From positions 1 to 64,000 of the forward strand of contig DISK01000003.1 of NCBI GenBank assembly GCA_002421905.1: a stretch of DNA of 64,000 nucleotides. Reading direction: 5' to 3'. The stretch is from Micavibrio sp. UBA6212. Lineage in GTDB: Bacteria; Pseudomonadota; Alphaproteobacteria; Micavibrionales; Micavibrionaceae. Of this stretch, positions 33,174 through 41,640 are shown piece by piece (within the stretch, counting starts at the first letter, position 1; each line of letters starts with the position of its first letter). Under the pieces are notes generated by a model. That model did no database searches and had not been told where the DNA came from. It saw only the letters and a program-made list of their open reading frames with translations. Position numbers and translations under genes: made by a program.

Positions 33174-33464
33174 ATGTTCACAGAATGCGATTTTATTCTG
33201 GGCGAAAATGATTCGATTATCGTGATTGTGCCCGAAACCTTACCCAAAGATCAGCCTTTGAGTATCGAGGTTCATAGTGGCGGGATCATTTTCAGGTCGG
33301 GAGACGACAAATTTGCTGATGTTCCATGCTCCCGTCTTGATGTTTTGCAGCGGCTGGTCAGTAAAGCCAAGGTCGGACTGGTTGAATTTTTGAACGGCGT
33401 ACCGAGATTTCCGGCCTATATCTCTGCCGTGGCCAATATCGAAGTGATGGTCGAAGCCGCGTAG
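33174..33464 (+). CDS. Small protein of unknown function, pilin-cluster region
   Basis: A 96-residue soluble, acidic, beta-rich protein (FILGENDSIIVIVPETLP, SIEVHSGGIIFRSGDDKF). No signal peptide or membrane helix. The ATG follows GGAAGG at a good distance. It is the first gene after the divergent epimerase, and the small protein at 33499 follows 34 bp later, so the two probably share a transcript. Family not recognised. Confidence 0.6.
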   Translation: MFTECDFILGENDSIIVIVPETLPKDQPLSIEVHSGGIIFRSGDDKFADVPCSRLDVLQRLVSKAKVGLVEFLNGVPRFPAYISAVANIEVMVEAA

Positions 33465-33498
33465 TTATAGCGTAGTTATGAAGTAAGGGGAGAATATC

Positions 33499-33777
33499 AT
33501 GTCTTTGGATGTACAGGTTGGCGGTGCTGTTTTCGATCAGGTCGGGCTAGAGGGTAAATTTGTATCTTCTGACCCCAAAGCGGATAATTCCGGAAATCCG
33601 GCAGCCCATGCCTGCCAAGCTGCGGCTGCACAATGGGGTGCGAACCTTGAGATCGAGAATTTCAAACCTGGCCTTCCTTCGGCTTTTGCTGCCGCAACTG
33701 CACGAATTGAGGGCATGGCAAGGGTTTCTCCGTCTTCCCCTGACCTTACGAACAGGTATCAACCGCAAGTCGGATAA
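33499..33777 (+). CDS. Small Ala-rich protein of unknown function
   Basis: A 92-residue protein with GGGGAGA 6 bp upstream of the ATG, an unusually strong ribosome-binding site. The composition is Ala/Pro/Gly/Asn rich, with one helix-like stretch (NPAAHACQAAAAQWGANLEI) and a Pro/Ser-rich tail. Soluble; one cysteine. Probably co-transcribed with 33174-33464. Family not recognised. Confidence 0.6.
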   Translation: MSLDVQVGGAVFDQVGLEGKFVSSDPKADNSGNPAAHACQAAAAQWGANLEIENFKPGLPSAFAAATARIEGMARVSPSSPDLTNRYQPQVG

Positions 33778-33889
33778 CTCATTGTTTTAGAAAAGTTTAA
33801 TATACAAAACAAACCATTTCCAAAGGTGCAAAATCTCTGGAAAAAGGGATTGTATAAAATTGTAATTAAACTTAAAATGCTTTTAAGCC

Positions 33890-34504
33890 ATGTCGGCTAT
33901 CATAGTTCTATGTGCACTAGAAAATTTCAGTGACTATATTTTTGACAGGAAAAGCGTTTTGGCAGTTGGGTCTTTTGACTTTAGATCGTTTCAGAAATAT
34001 TTTAATCCTCAGGCAAGCGGGGATCTGAACGCATTCCTTGAAAAACTGCCACAAAATGCGGGTCAGAGCGCTTTGATCGCGGCTGGAATCGCTTGGTTGA
34101 TGGTGGCGGCTCTGGGCTTGTTTACCGTCATGCAAATGCAGAATTTGACAGAACTTCGCGCGGAATTGTTACAAAGTGAAGCCTTGGTGCCGATGGTTCC
34201 TGTGATATCAAAAACCCCCGTTGCGGCGGGTGAGCTCAAAGACATTCTTAACAATTTCAAGACGTTGTATCCGGGTCTGACCTTTACGGCCAAGGGCAGC
34301 TCGATTATGATCCAATCCAAAACGACGGGCTCTTATGGCCAGTTTCGTGAGGCCATGGGACATGTCGTAAATGGTGGGTCAGGTTGGCAAACCAGTATAG
34401 AAGATCTTTGTATCGGTCGTGAGTGCAAGCAGAATGCTTTGAGCGCGACTGTAAAAATCCAGAAGCTTGAGATTGACAAACCGTCAAGCTCGAGTACCAT
34501 GTAA
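33890..34504 (+). CDS. Bitopic membrane protein, PilN/PilO-like in layout
   Basis: A 204-residue protein with about 55 cytoplasmic residues, one membrane helix (about 62-84, IAAGIAWLMVAALGLFTVMQ), a short coiled coil (NLTELRAELLQSEAL) and a periplasmic domain of about 100 residues with two Cys (DLCIGRECKQ). That layout is shared by PilN, PilO and GspL/M-type assembly proteins of type IV pili and type II secretion, but no specific signature is visible. It precedes two pilin-like genes by 30 bp and more, which supports a pseudopilus-related role. Start uncertain. Confidence 0.6.
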   Translation: MSAIIVLCALENFSDYIFDRKSVLAVGSFDFRSFQKYFNPQASGDLNAFLEKLPQNAGQSALIAAGIAWLMVAALGLFTVMQMQNLTELRAELLQSEALVPMVPVISKTPVAAGELKDILNNFKTLYPGLTFTAKGSSIMIQSKTTGSYGQFREAMGHVVNGGSGWQTSIEDLCIGRECKQNALSATVKIQKLEIDKPSSSSTM

Positions 34505-34534
34505 CCTAGTAAAAGCCAGAATTGGAGTAGAGAT

Positions 34535-35287
34535 ATGATAACAACTTCCTTGGAAACTGCGACTGAGTCCCGCAAGCCGAAGGCGCGGAGTGATTCGGGG
34601 AACGTGTTGTTCCTGATCCTGATCGCCGTGGCTCTTTTTGCTGCGCTCTCTTATGCGGTCACTCAATCCACCCGTTCCGGTGGGGGGGACGCCAGTAGCG
34701 AAACCAACCTTGTGAACTCTTCGCAGATCACCCAGTATCCTGCTTCGCTTAAAACTTCAATTACCCGAATGATTATCAGTAACTCTATTACACCTTACGA
34801 ACTCTCGTTTGATGATCCTTCGTTGTTTTCTACCAATTTGACCACAGTAGCCCTTCAATCTGCCAACGTGTTTTATCCGACCGGTGGTGGTGCGGTGTAT
34901 GCCTTGGCACCTGACAGTGTTGTAACTGCATCTCCTCAAGCTTGGGTGTTCAATAGTAACAACCAGATTGAAGATATCGGACAGACAGACGGCACAGGCC
35001 CAACAGATGTGACAGCAGACACGATTGCGTTTTTACCGAATACTAAAAAAGCTATTTGTGAAAAAATTCATTCCCAGCTCGGATTGGCGACAACCTTTAC
35101 AAATGCCGAGGTTAGTATAGATTATGCAAATAATCAGGATTCTACATATGGAGCTGCTGATGACCGTATCGCGATTGATGCGGGTGGAACTATCGGTGCA
35201 ACGGCCACAGAATTGGTAGGTCAGCCACAAGGATGTTTCAGGGTTGGTACGGCATATATCTATTACGCTGTTCTGGTTGAGCGGTAA
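34535..35287 (+). CDS. Pilin-like protein (paralogue of 20049-20738)
   Basis: A 250-residue protein. A basic leader of about 22 residues ends in Gly, followed by the hydrophobic helix NVLFLILIAVALFAALSYAV and a RSGGG hinge. The 19 residues from Ser-Gly onwards are identical to the protein at 20049. Two late cysteines (KAICEKIHS and QGCFRVG) match positions in the paralogue. Glu5 of classical pilins is missing, so cleavage by a prepilin peptidase is uncertain. A terminator at 35330-35354 follows. Confidence 0.7.
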   Translation: MITTSLETATESRKPKARSDSGNVLFLILIAVALFAALSYAVTQSTRSGGGDASSETNLVNSSQITQYPASLKTSITRMIISNSITPYELSFDDPSLFSTNLTTVALQSANVFYPTGGGAVYALAPDSVVTASPQAWVFNSNNQIEDIGQTDGTGPTDVTADTIAFLPNTKKAICEKIHSQLGLATTFTNAEVSIDYANNQDSTYGAADDRIAIDAGGTIGATATELVGQPQGCFRVGTAYIYYAVLVER

Positions 35288-35329
35288 TCAGGGCCGTTCC
35301 TTAAATGGCTAAAGAGAATTTTGAGGAGA

Positions 35330-35354
35330 GCCCGGAGTGAGTCCGGGCTTTTTT
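35330..35354 (+). terminator. Rho-independent terminator after the pilin-like gene
   Basis: GCCCGGA and TCCGGGC form a stem followed by TTTTTT. It separates the two neighbouring pilin-like genes. Confidence 0.85.
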
Positions 35355-35389
35355 CACCTAATAAAAGGGATAGAAAAGGACAAGGGCAA

Positions 35390-36124
35390 ATGAAAACTCC
35401 AGTAAGATGTAGAGCTTGCGAGCGGGGCAGTGCCTTGATTTATATTCTGGTGGCGGTGGCGTTGCTTGCCGCCCTGACCGTCAGTTTGATGGAGCCTGCA
35501 GGTCAACAATCCCAAAGCCAGAATGCAACCAATATCTATACGGAACTGGATGGGCAGATCGGGTTTATTACCTCGGCGATTTCAGAATGTGTTCTCACTC
35601 ACCCCGATCAGGATTCCGAATTGACGTCTGCTGAGCAGAAAAATGCGCCTTATCCAATTAACCCGAGTGATCCATATTTTGATTCCCAGTCGGCGGATCC
35701 GCTCACTGATCCGGATGATAGTGCCAAATATATACGTTGTCCGGGCAATCCGGGAGGGACGGGCAGTAATAATCAGGATCATGCCCGTATGTTCGGAGGA
35801 ACTTCAGGGAAATTTCTTCCTCCTGCACCGCAGATGTTTAATGACTGGGAATATTATAATGGGGCTGACGGGGTTGCGATTACGATTTCAACCGATAAAA
35901 CCGACTCTTATATCGAGACGGCCTTTGCCCGTTTGAATGACAAATACTCTCAATGTGAGGCCGAAGTGATTGACCAGCGTTCAGCTGGCAGCTTGAATAT
36001 TACCAGTGATGTGACGCCCGGATCGTCGTCGGAGCGAAGCTGTGCGAGCGGTAACATCTGTTTCCGCTATTGGATTGTTCTGAAATCAACTGCTGTCCAC
36101 GTGGACACGCCCGACTGCCCGTAG
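35390..36124 (+). CDS. Second pilin-like protein of the cluster
   Basis: A 244-residue protein. The leader MKTPVRCRACERG is followed by the helix SALIYILVAVALLAALTVSL, again a pilin-like arrangement with a charged leader ending in Gly. Sequence similarity to the other two pilin-like proteins is mainly in the helix (AVALLAALT). The periplasmic part is Asp/Asn/Ser-rich and has six or so cysteines (SECVLT, IRCPGN, SQCEAE, RSCASG, NICFRY, PDCP), so it is probably disulfide-stabilised. The ATG at 35390 is preceded by AAGGGC; an upstream TTG lies inside the terminator and is unlikely. Confidence 0.7.
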   Translation: MKTPVRCRACERGSALIYILVAVALLAALTVSLMEPAGQQSQSQNATNIYTELDGQIGFITSAISECVLTHPDQDSELTSAEQKNAPYPINPSDPYFDSQSADPLTDPDDSAKYIRCPGNPGGTGSNNQDHARMFGGTSGKFLPPAPQMFNDWEYYNGADGVAITISTDKTDSYIETAFARLNDKYSQCEAEVIDQRSAGSLNITSDVTPGSSSERSCASGNICFRYWIVLKSTAVHVDTPDCP

Positions 36125-36189
36125 TGCCTAATATATATTGTCCGGATTTATCTCAAATTTTAGGGAATGTTAAATCTGTATTGAGGTTG

Positions 36190-36428
36190 GCTTGCTAGGA
36201 TCAAAGGACGTTCAGAGACGCGATTGAAGACCGTAGCCAGACAGACACAAAAAAGGCATTAAAAGGTTTTTCTTCCATCGTCTCTGACGGTCTGGACAAA
36301 CGGGTTTGTTCCACAGGATATCAGGGAAATGATTTCCATAGGGGACAGCGGAGTTTTTCAGGGGGGATGTGTGAAAGTTCAAGTAAACAGGACGGGTTCG
36401 CTATTGGCGACCCCGTTCTTGTTTTTTT
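36190..36428 (+). ncRNA. Candidate structured non-coding RNA with terminator
   Basis: This gap of about 385 bp has no gene but strong pairing. TCAGAGACG (36212-36220) pairs with CGTCTCTGA (36279-36287). Alternative pairs are GACCGT (36229-36234) with ACGGTC (36287-36292) and CCAGAC (36237-36242) with GTCTGG (36290-36295). A bulged hairpin at 36386-36422 followed by seven T looks like a rho-independent terminator. It may be an independent small RNA or a 5' attenuator of the gene at 36511. No known family was recognised; 6S RNA was considered but not supported. Confidence 0.45.
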
Positions 36429-36510
36429 ATCCTCTCATCTTTTGGTTTCTCACTTTTTGTTCTCTGGGGTATAATCAAATCCGGAAAACAGCTTATACGA
36501 GAAATTCGGC

Positions 36511-37428
36511 GTGGAATTAAACACAACTTTGTTGCGGGAGCGCTTTGTAATCAGGGATCTTGATCCCCATGATGCGACCTCTGCCGAAACTCTGATTGCG
36601 ATGAGCAACAGGCTGGTTGTTCCGTTGCGGCATCCCAACGGGGATGTGGTCGAAACGTTTATCGTACGGGCGAGAGTTATGCACTCTGCGATACGGATGG
36701 CGGCCCAGATTATCCAGACCTATCAAAGATCGGGGCCGATCATGGCGCGGCAGGTTCCTTTTAATTTCAAGGATGGCTGGGATATGACTCGGACATCACA
36801 TGATGAAAAATATTCTGATAAGCCGTGGATCTGCTTGTATAATAATTCAAAGGTGGTGTTTTCGGAAGGAAGCTATCACCCGTTTCTCGATGTTATTGAA
36901 AAATGCGATTCCAAAAATCCGGGGAATTATGATGGTGCGGTTTTAATCGCCGAAGACACGTTCAAAAAAATGGGACGGTCTGTTTCAATTTCCCACAATT
37001 CGAATATCGGTATGGTCGCGCATGTGAATGACGAGATTGGACGGTGTGGTCTGATCCTCCGCAATCCTTATAAAAACACAACATTCAATTTTGTCGCCGA
37101 ACGGAAATCTTCGGATTTTGGAGTGTCTCCTGTACAATGCCTGAATGTCAGTGCGGCCTTTCTGGAAGGGATCCAGATTTCGGTGCGGTTGGGGATGAAT
37201 AATGAATTGATCGCAATGGGGAAGGCCAACAGCAATAATTCTCCTGAAGCATTCGAGAATATTTCTGCGCGGAAACGATTGGAAGAAATTTCCACCGAAA
37301 TTAATGGTTTTGAGAATATGTTGGATGTGCGCTTTCGTCCCGAACGCCCTGATTTTGCAGCGATTGCAAAGGAATCCGCAGAGTTCCAGCATCATTTGAT
37401 TGAATCTTCGGAACTCGGCATAAAATAA
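36511..37428 (+). CDS. Protein of unknown function
   Basis: A 305-residue soluble protein without signal peptide, membrane helix or motif I can place. The first part (VIRDLDPHDATSAETLIAMS) and the middle (AERKSSDFGVSPVQCLNVSA, then AFLEGIQISVRLGM) look like a mixed alpha/beta domain, with a helical, Glu-rich C-terminus. Start GTG, with no strong ribosome-binding site. A terminator is shared with acnA downstream. It stands between the pilin-like genes and acnA and may not belong to either. Confidence 0.65.
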   Translation: MELNTTLLRERFVIRDLDPHDATSAETLIAMSNRLVVPLRHPNGDVVETFIVRARVMHSAIRMAAQIIQTYQRSGPIMARQVPFNFKDGWDMTRTSHDEKYSDKPWICLYNNSKVVFSEGSYHPFLDVIEKCDSKNPGNYDGAVLIAEDTFKKMGRSVSISHNSNIGMVAHVNDEIGRCGLILRNPYKNTTFNFVAERKSSDFGVSPVQCLNVSAAFLEGIQISVRLGMNNELIAMGKANSNNSPEAFENISARKRLEEISTEINGFENMLDVRFRPERPDFAAIAKESAEFQHHLIESSELGIK

Positions 37429-37429
37429 A

Positions 37430-37451
37430 AAAGCCTTCTTATGAAGGCTTT
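37430..37451. terminator. Bidirectional terminator between 36511-37428 and acnA
   Basis: AAAGCCTTC and GAAGGCTTT form a 9-bp stem with loop TTAT. A-runs on one side and a T-rich tail on the other allow it to end both convergent transcripts. Confidence 0.85.
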
Positions 37452-37476
37452 CTTTTATCTTTCGGAAGTAAAAATT

Positions 37477-40149
37477 CTATGAGGCGAGACCTCTTAAAAC
37501 GTAATTCAGAACACCACCGTTTTTGTAATATTCCACTTCATCAAGGGTATCAATGCGGCACATTAATTTGACAGTTTCGGTTGATCCGTTTCTACGAGTC
37601 AATGTCAGATTAACATCCATATGTGGCATGATACCGTTTTCGATTCCGGTGATGCTGATGGTTTCATTTCCTGTGAGTTTGAGATCCTGACGAGTCATGC
37701 CATCTTTGAAGACCAAAGGCAGAACACCCATCCCGACGAGATTAGACCGGTGGATGCGTTCGAAACTTTCGGCAATGACGGCCTTTACACCTAAAAGAAT
37801 AGTTCCTTTTGCTGCCCAGTCACGGGATGATCCGGTGCCATATTCTTTACCGGCAAAGACTACAAGCGGCGTGTCGGTTTCTTTATATTTCATCGCGGCG
37901 TCATAGATTGGCATCTGTTCGCCGGTTGGAATATATTTGGTCAGGCCGCCTTCGACGCCATCGAGCATCTCGTTTTTAATGCGAATATTGGCAAAGGTTC
38001 CGCGCATCATGACTTCATGGTTTCCACGACGTGCGCCGTAGGAGTTGAAGTCAGCGACTTCGACACCGTGTTCCATCAGATATTTTCCGGCAGGAGAATC
38101 TTTCTTGATGTTTCCGGCAGGGGAAATATGGTCTGTGGTGATGGAGTCGCCAAATAGGGCGAGGATATTTGCGTTTTTAATATCCGAGATGATTCCGGAT
38201 GTTTTCGACATGCCATGGAAATATGGCGGGTTGGCAACGTAGGTTGATTTGGCATCCCAATCATAGACTTCACCTGCGCCATCTGCACTAATGGCTTGCC
38301 ATTGCTCGGGGCCTTTGAAGACATCGGCATAGCGGGATTTGAACATGTCCGATGTCAGGCAGCTTTCAACCATTTCACGGATTTCCTTATTGGTTGGCCA
38401 GATGTCTTTCAGATAGACAGGTTGTCCATCACTTCCGGTTCCCAAAGGTTCGTTCAGCAGATCAAGATGGGTATTTCCAGCCAAAGCGTATGCGACAACC
38501 AAAGGAGGGGAGGCCAGATAGTTGGCTTTGACATGTGGAGAGACACGACCTTCGAAATTCCTGTTGCCAGAGAGAACGGCCGATACGGTTAAATCACCGG
38601 TTTCGACAGCCTTGGCGATCGGTGCTGGCAGAGGGCCGGAGTTTCCGATACAGGTGGTGCATCCATATCCGACCAGATTAAATCCGAGCTTGTCGAGGTC
38701 GGCTTGTAAGCCGGCCTTGTTCAGATAGTCGGTGACAACTTGCGAGCCGGGAGCCAGAGATGTTTTGACCCATGGCTTGACGGTTAGTCCTTTGGCCAGT
38801 GCCTTGCGGGCCACAAGGCCTGCCGCGACCAGTACAGACGGGTTCGAGGTATTGGTGCAAGACGTGATCGCTGCAATAACGACTGCACCATCATCCAGAG
38901 TATAATCTGCGCCATCAACCGGAATTGATCGACGTTCAGGCACGATTGATTTTATTGATTCAGGCATTTTTGACAATGGCACACGGTCTTGTGGACGTTT
39001 AGGGCCCGCCAGAGACGGTTCCACATCATTCAGGTTAAGTTCCAATGTATCGGTGAAGACCGGATCAGGCGTGCCAGAATCGCGCCACATACCTTGTTCC
39101 TTGGCGTAAGCCTCGACCAGTTTTACGCGGTGCGGGTCACGACCTGTAAAGTTCATATACCGGATGGTCTCTGCATCAATCGGGAAAAAGCCGCATGTTG
39201 CGCCATATTCAGGCGCCATGTTGGCAATGGTGGCACGGTCAGCGAGAGAAAGGTTATCAAGGCCGGGGCCATAGAATTCAACGAATTTATTCACCACACC
39301 TTTGGCACGCAGCATCTGTGTCACGGTGAGAACCAGATCGGTTGCCGTGTTGCCTTCTTTCATTTGTCCGGTGAGTTTGAATCCGATGACTTCAGGGATC
39401 AGCATAGAAACAGGTTGTCCGAGCATGGCGGCTTCGGCTTCAATTCCGCCGACACCCCATCCGAGGACACCCAGACCATTGACCATGGTGGTGTGAGAGT
39501 CGGTTCCAACCAATGTATCCGGATAGGCAAGCATCGTGCCTGCTTTATCTTCGTCTTCTTCAACCCAGACAGTTTGTGCCAGATATTCCAGATTGACCTG
39601 ATGGCAGATACCGGTTCCGGGTGGTACGACACGAAAATTTTTGAAGGCTGTTTGTCCCCAACGCAAGAAGGCATAACGTTCTCCGTTGCGTTCAAATTCG
39701 ATATCGACGTTCTTCTTGAACGAGTCTGCTCCACCGAAAGCATCCACCATCACCGAGTGGTCAATGACCAGATCAACAGCAGTCAGCGGGTTAATTTTTT
39801 GACGGTTTCCGCCCAGATCGCCCATGGCTTCACGCATGGCGGCCAAATCCACCACAGCGGGAACGCCTGTGAAATCCTGCATTAGAACGCGCGCGGGGCG
39901 GTAAGCGATCTCCTGAGACGAGGTGCGTTTTTGCAGCCATTCTTTCAGGGATTCGATATGTTCAACATGAACCGAGCGGCCATCTTCAAAGCGCAAGAGA
40001 TTCTCGAATAAAACCTTGAGAGAGAAAGGCAGGGTCGAGAGATCACCGATTTTGGCCTGTGCGTCTTTCAAAGAGAAGTAATCGTAGGATTTCCCGTCGA
40101 TTGTCAGTGTTTTACGGGTTTGAAGCGTATCGTGGCCAGCGCGTGTCAT
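37477..40149 (-). CDS. acnA: Aconitate hydratase
   Basis: An 890-residue enzyme of the AcnA/IRP type, interconverting citrate and isocitrate in the TCA cycle. The [4Fe-4S] cluster cysteines are in SCTNTSNPSVL (about 430) and GCTTCIGNSGP (about 495). DSHTTMVNGLGVLGWGVGGI and the C-terminal swivel domain with YGTGSSRDWAAKGT are complete. Length is normal. GAGG lies upstream of the ATG. Monocistronic, with terminator at 37430-37451. Long opposite-strand frames here are shadows. Confidence 0.98.
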   Translation of the reverse strand: MTRAGHDTLQTRKTLTIDGKSYDYFSLKDAQAKIGDLSTLPFSLKVLFENLLRFEDGRSVHVEHIESLKEWLQKRTSSQEIAYRPARVLMQDFTGVPAVVDLAAMREAMGDLGGNRQKINPLTAVDLVIDHSVMVDAFGGADSFKKNVDIEFERNGERYAFLRWGQTAFKNFRVVPPGTGICHQVNLEYLAQTVWVEEDEDKAGTMLAYPDTLVGTDSHTTMVNGLGVLGWGVGGIEAEAAMLGQPVSMLIPEVIGFKLTGQMKEGNTATDLVLTVTQMLRAKGVVNKFVEFYGPGLDNLSLADRATIANMAPEYGATCGFFPIDAETIRYMNFTGRDPHRVKLVEAYAKEQGMWRDSGTPDPVFTDTLELNLNDVEPSLAGPKRPQDRVPLSKMPESIKSIVPERRSIPVDGADYTLDDGAVVIAAITSCTNTSNPSVLVAAGLVARKALAKGLTVKPWVKTSLAPGSQVVTDYLNKAGLQADLDKLGFNLVGYGCTTCIGNSGPLPAPIAKAVETGDLTVSAVLSGNRNFEGRVSPHVKANYLASPPLVVAYALAGNTHLDLLNEPLGTGSDGQPVYLKDIWPTNKEIREMVESCLTSDMFKSRYADVFKGPEQWQAISADGAGEVYDWDAKSTYVANPPYFHGMSKTSGIISDIKNANILALFGDSITTDHISPAGNIKKDSPAGKYLMEHGVEVADFNSYGARRGNHEVMMRGTFANIRIKNEMLDGVEGGLTKYIPTGEQMPIYDAAMKYKETDTPLVVFAGKEYGTGSSRDWAAKGTILLGVKAVIAESFERIHRSNLVGMGVLPLVFKDGMTRQDLKLTGNETISITGIENGIMPHMDVNLTLTRRNGSTETVKLMCRIDTLDEVEYYKNGGVLNYVLRGLAS

Positions 40150-40419
40150 AGTGGAACCTCAAAAGACATGAATGTTGTTTGTAGTGCGTTGAAAATAAAC
40201 AAAGTGCCCGACATGGTCAGGGTTCCCCATCTTCTTCCTAATTTAATAAAAAAGCGTAAAGATTATGAGTGGATTTCGAGCAAGAAGGATATGGGATCTG
40301 TGCCAAAAGTATAGGGTATAAATTGTGGTATAGCCATTTGTATAAGTCATTGACGCATAAGCATAATTTTGAATTTAGCACTTGATCGAGAGGGCAAGTC
40401 ATGGGATTATAGAAATATA

Positions 40420-40520
40420 AGGACCGAATAGTTTCAGCTAGAAAGACCTTAACCCAAGACACCATAGACCGACCATCACTGAAGCCCGATGTTAGCCCCC
40501 CTGACATCGGGCATTTTTTT
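40420..40520 (+). ncRNA. Predicted small RNA, copy 1 of a tandem pair
   Basis: No gene occupies 40150-40673; it holds two related units. Unit 1 has a promoter-like ATTATAGAAATATAAGG (from 40406), the conserved block CCAAGACACCATAGACCGAC (40454-40473) and a rho-independent terminator: GCCCGATGT (40484-40492) with ACATCGGGC (40504-40512), then seven T. The terminator loop is C-rich (TAGCCCCCCTG). Expected length is about 100 nt. Unit 2 at 40617-40700 repeats the same order. Confidence 0.65.
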
Positions 40521-40616
40521 ATATAGGTATTTCCTGATAAAAAAGGCAGAAAAATCTTAATTAAGGCAATCATCGACCAAAATTTTGCCACAATCATATG
40601 AGATTATGAAAATATA

Positions 40617-40700
40617 GGGTGGTTCAACACCTTATACCAAGACACCATAGACCGACCATATTGAAGCCCGATGTCAGCCTCCTCCTGGCATCGGGTCTTT
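40617..40700 (+). ncRNA. Predicted small RNA, copy 2 of a tandem pair
   Basis: It shares with copy 1 the promoter-like GATTATGAAAATATAGG (40602-40618), the block CCAAGACACCATAGACCGAC and the hairpin CCCGATG (40667-40673)/CATCGGG (40689-40695) followed by TCTTT. The loop contains CCTCCTCC (40678-40685), an anti-Shine-Dalgarno-type sequence known from CcsR-like sRNAs of alphaproteobacteria. The 3' end is antisense to the last codons of the DUF808 gene. Confidence 0.6.
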
Positions 40701-41633
40701 CATTGCCCGTTGTGCCAGTTTCATCGTGCCAATCAGAACCGCTCCAACTGTCAGCCCCACAACCGAGTAAGCCAGAAAATGAAATGGCCCACTGATAAAC
40801 TCGGGGGTGATGTGGTGGACTGAATCGGAAATGAAGGTGAATTGTTTGCTTAGTAATTCACCACTGATAAACAACATCGCAGCGGCGCCGACGACCGACA
40901 TGGTTTTCATCAATGGGGGTGATAAACGGATAATCCATACCGCCAGACGTTTTTTATACGCTCCGGCTCTATTTTCTTTGGCGGTCACGGTCAGGTGGAG
41001 AGCCAGATCATCGAGCCGTAATAACCCCAAAACCAGTCCGTAGATGATTTTGGTAATCAGATATCCGATGATGATCAGGGTAATCAGCATCATACCCCAA
41101 TGGGAATCAGGCATCAGGTCGTTGATGCTGGCGAGAGCAATGAAAATAATTTCAATCGACATCACCAGATCGGTACGGATGGCTCCTTTGACCAATTGGG
41201 TTTCAAATTCTTCCTGAGTTTTGGCCACAGTAGTGGCGCCATTTTCTTTGTCTTCATGATGTTTGCCCAGCTTGGCGAGTACGGCGTGAATTACTTTTTC
41301 TGCGCCTTCAAAGCCGAGATATGCTCCACCCAAAGCCAGAATCGGTGTGAGAAGGAAAGGCGCAAAGCTGTTGACAACCATCGCGAGGGGGATGGCAATT
41401 GATTTGTTAATGAGTGAGCCTCTTTCAATCGCCCTGACAATCGGCACTTCGCGTTTGGCGTCGATTTCAAATTCGGTGACGGCTTGGGCGTTGACCGGAA
41501 TGTCATCAATGACCACGGCGCTGGCTCCTCTGGCGCCGACCCCTGCCATGGTGGCGACGTCATCCAGACCTGCCGCGGCCTTTGACATGATGGTGGCTAC
41601 GTCATCGAGTAGGGCTAGAAATCCTGCAGACAT
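40674..41633 (-). CDS. DUF808 (YedI-like) inner-membrane protein
   Basis: A 319-residue protein with about six membrane helices. The start LLDDVATIMSKAAAGLDDVA, the VVIDDIPVN loop and SLINKSIAIPLAMVVNSFAP are hallmarks of the DUF808/YedI family, whose function is unknown. The ribosome-binding site AGG overlaps the end of asd: only 7 bp separate the two genes, so they form an operon. The last codons (PGGG) lie inside the hairpin that also ends the second predicted sRNA on the other strand. Confidence 0.92.
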   Translation of the reverse strand: MSAGFLALLDDVATIMSKAAAGLDDVATMAGVGARGASAVVIDDIPVNAQAVTEFEIDAKREVPIVRAIERGSLINKSIAIPLAMVVNSFAPFLLTPILALGGAYLGFEGAEKVIHAVLAKLGKHHEDKENGATTVAKTQEEFETQLVKGAIRTDLVMSIEIIFIALASINDLMPDSHWGMMLITLIIIGYLITKIIYGLVLGLLRLDDLALHLTVTAKENRAGAYKKRLAVWIIRLSPPLMKTMSVVGAAAMLFISGELLSKQFTFISDSVHHITPEFISGPFHFLAYSVVGLTVGAVLIGTMKLAQRAMKDPMPGGG

Positions 41634-41640
41634 GGATGAC

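Noticed and set aside
36190..36428. Identification as 6S RNA
   Set aside because: The open-complex-like long bulged stem expected of 6S RNA is not apparent.
38989..39885. 298-codon plus-strand frame opposite acnA
   Set aside because: Antisense shadow of acnA; His/Gly/Phe-rich composition typical of reverse-complement frames.
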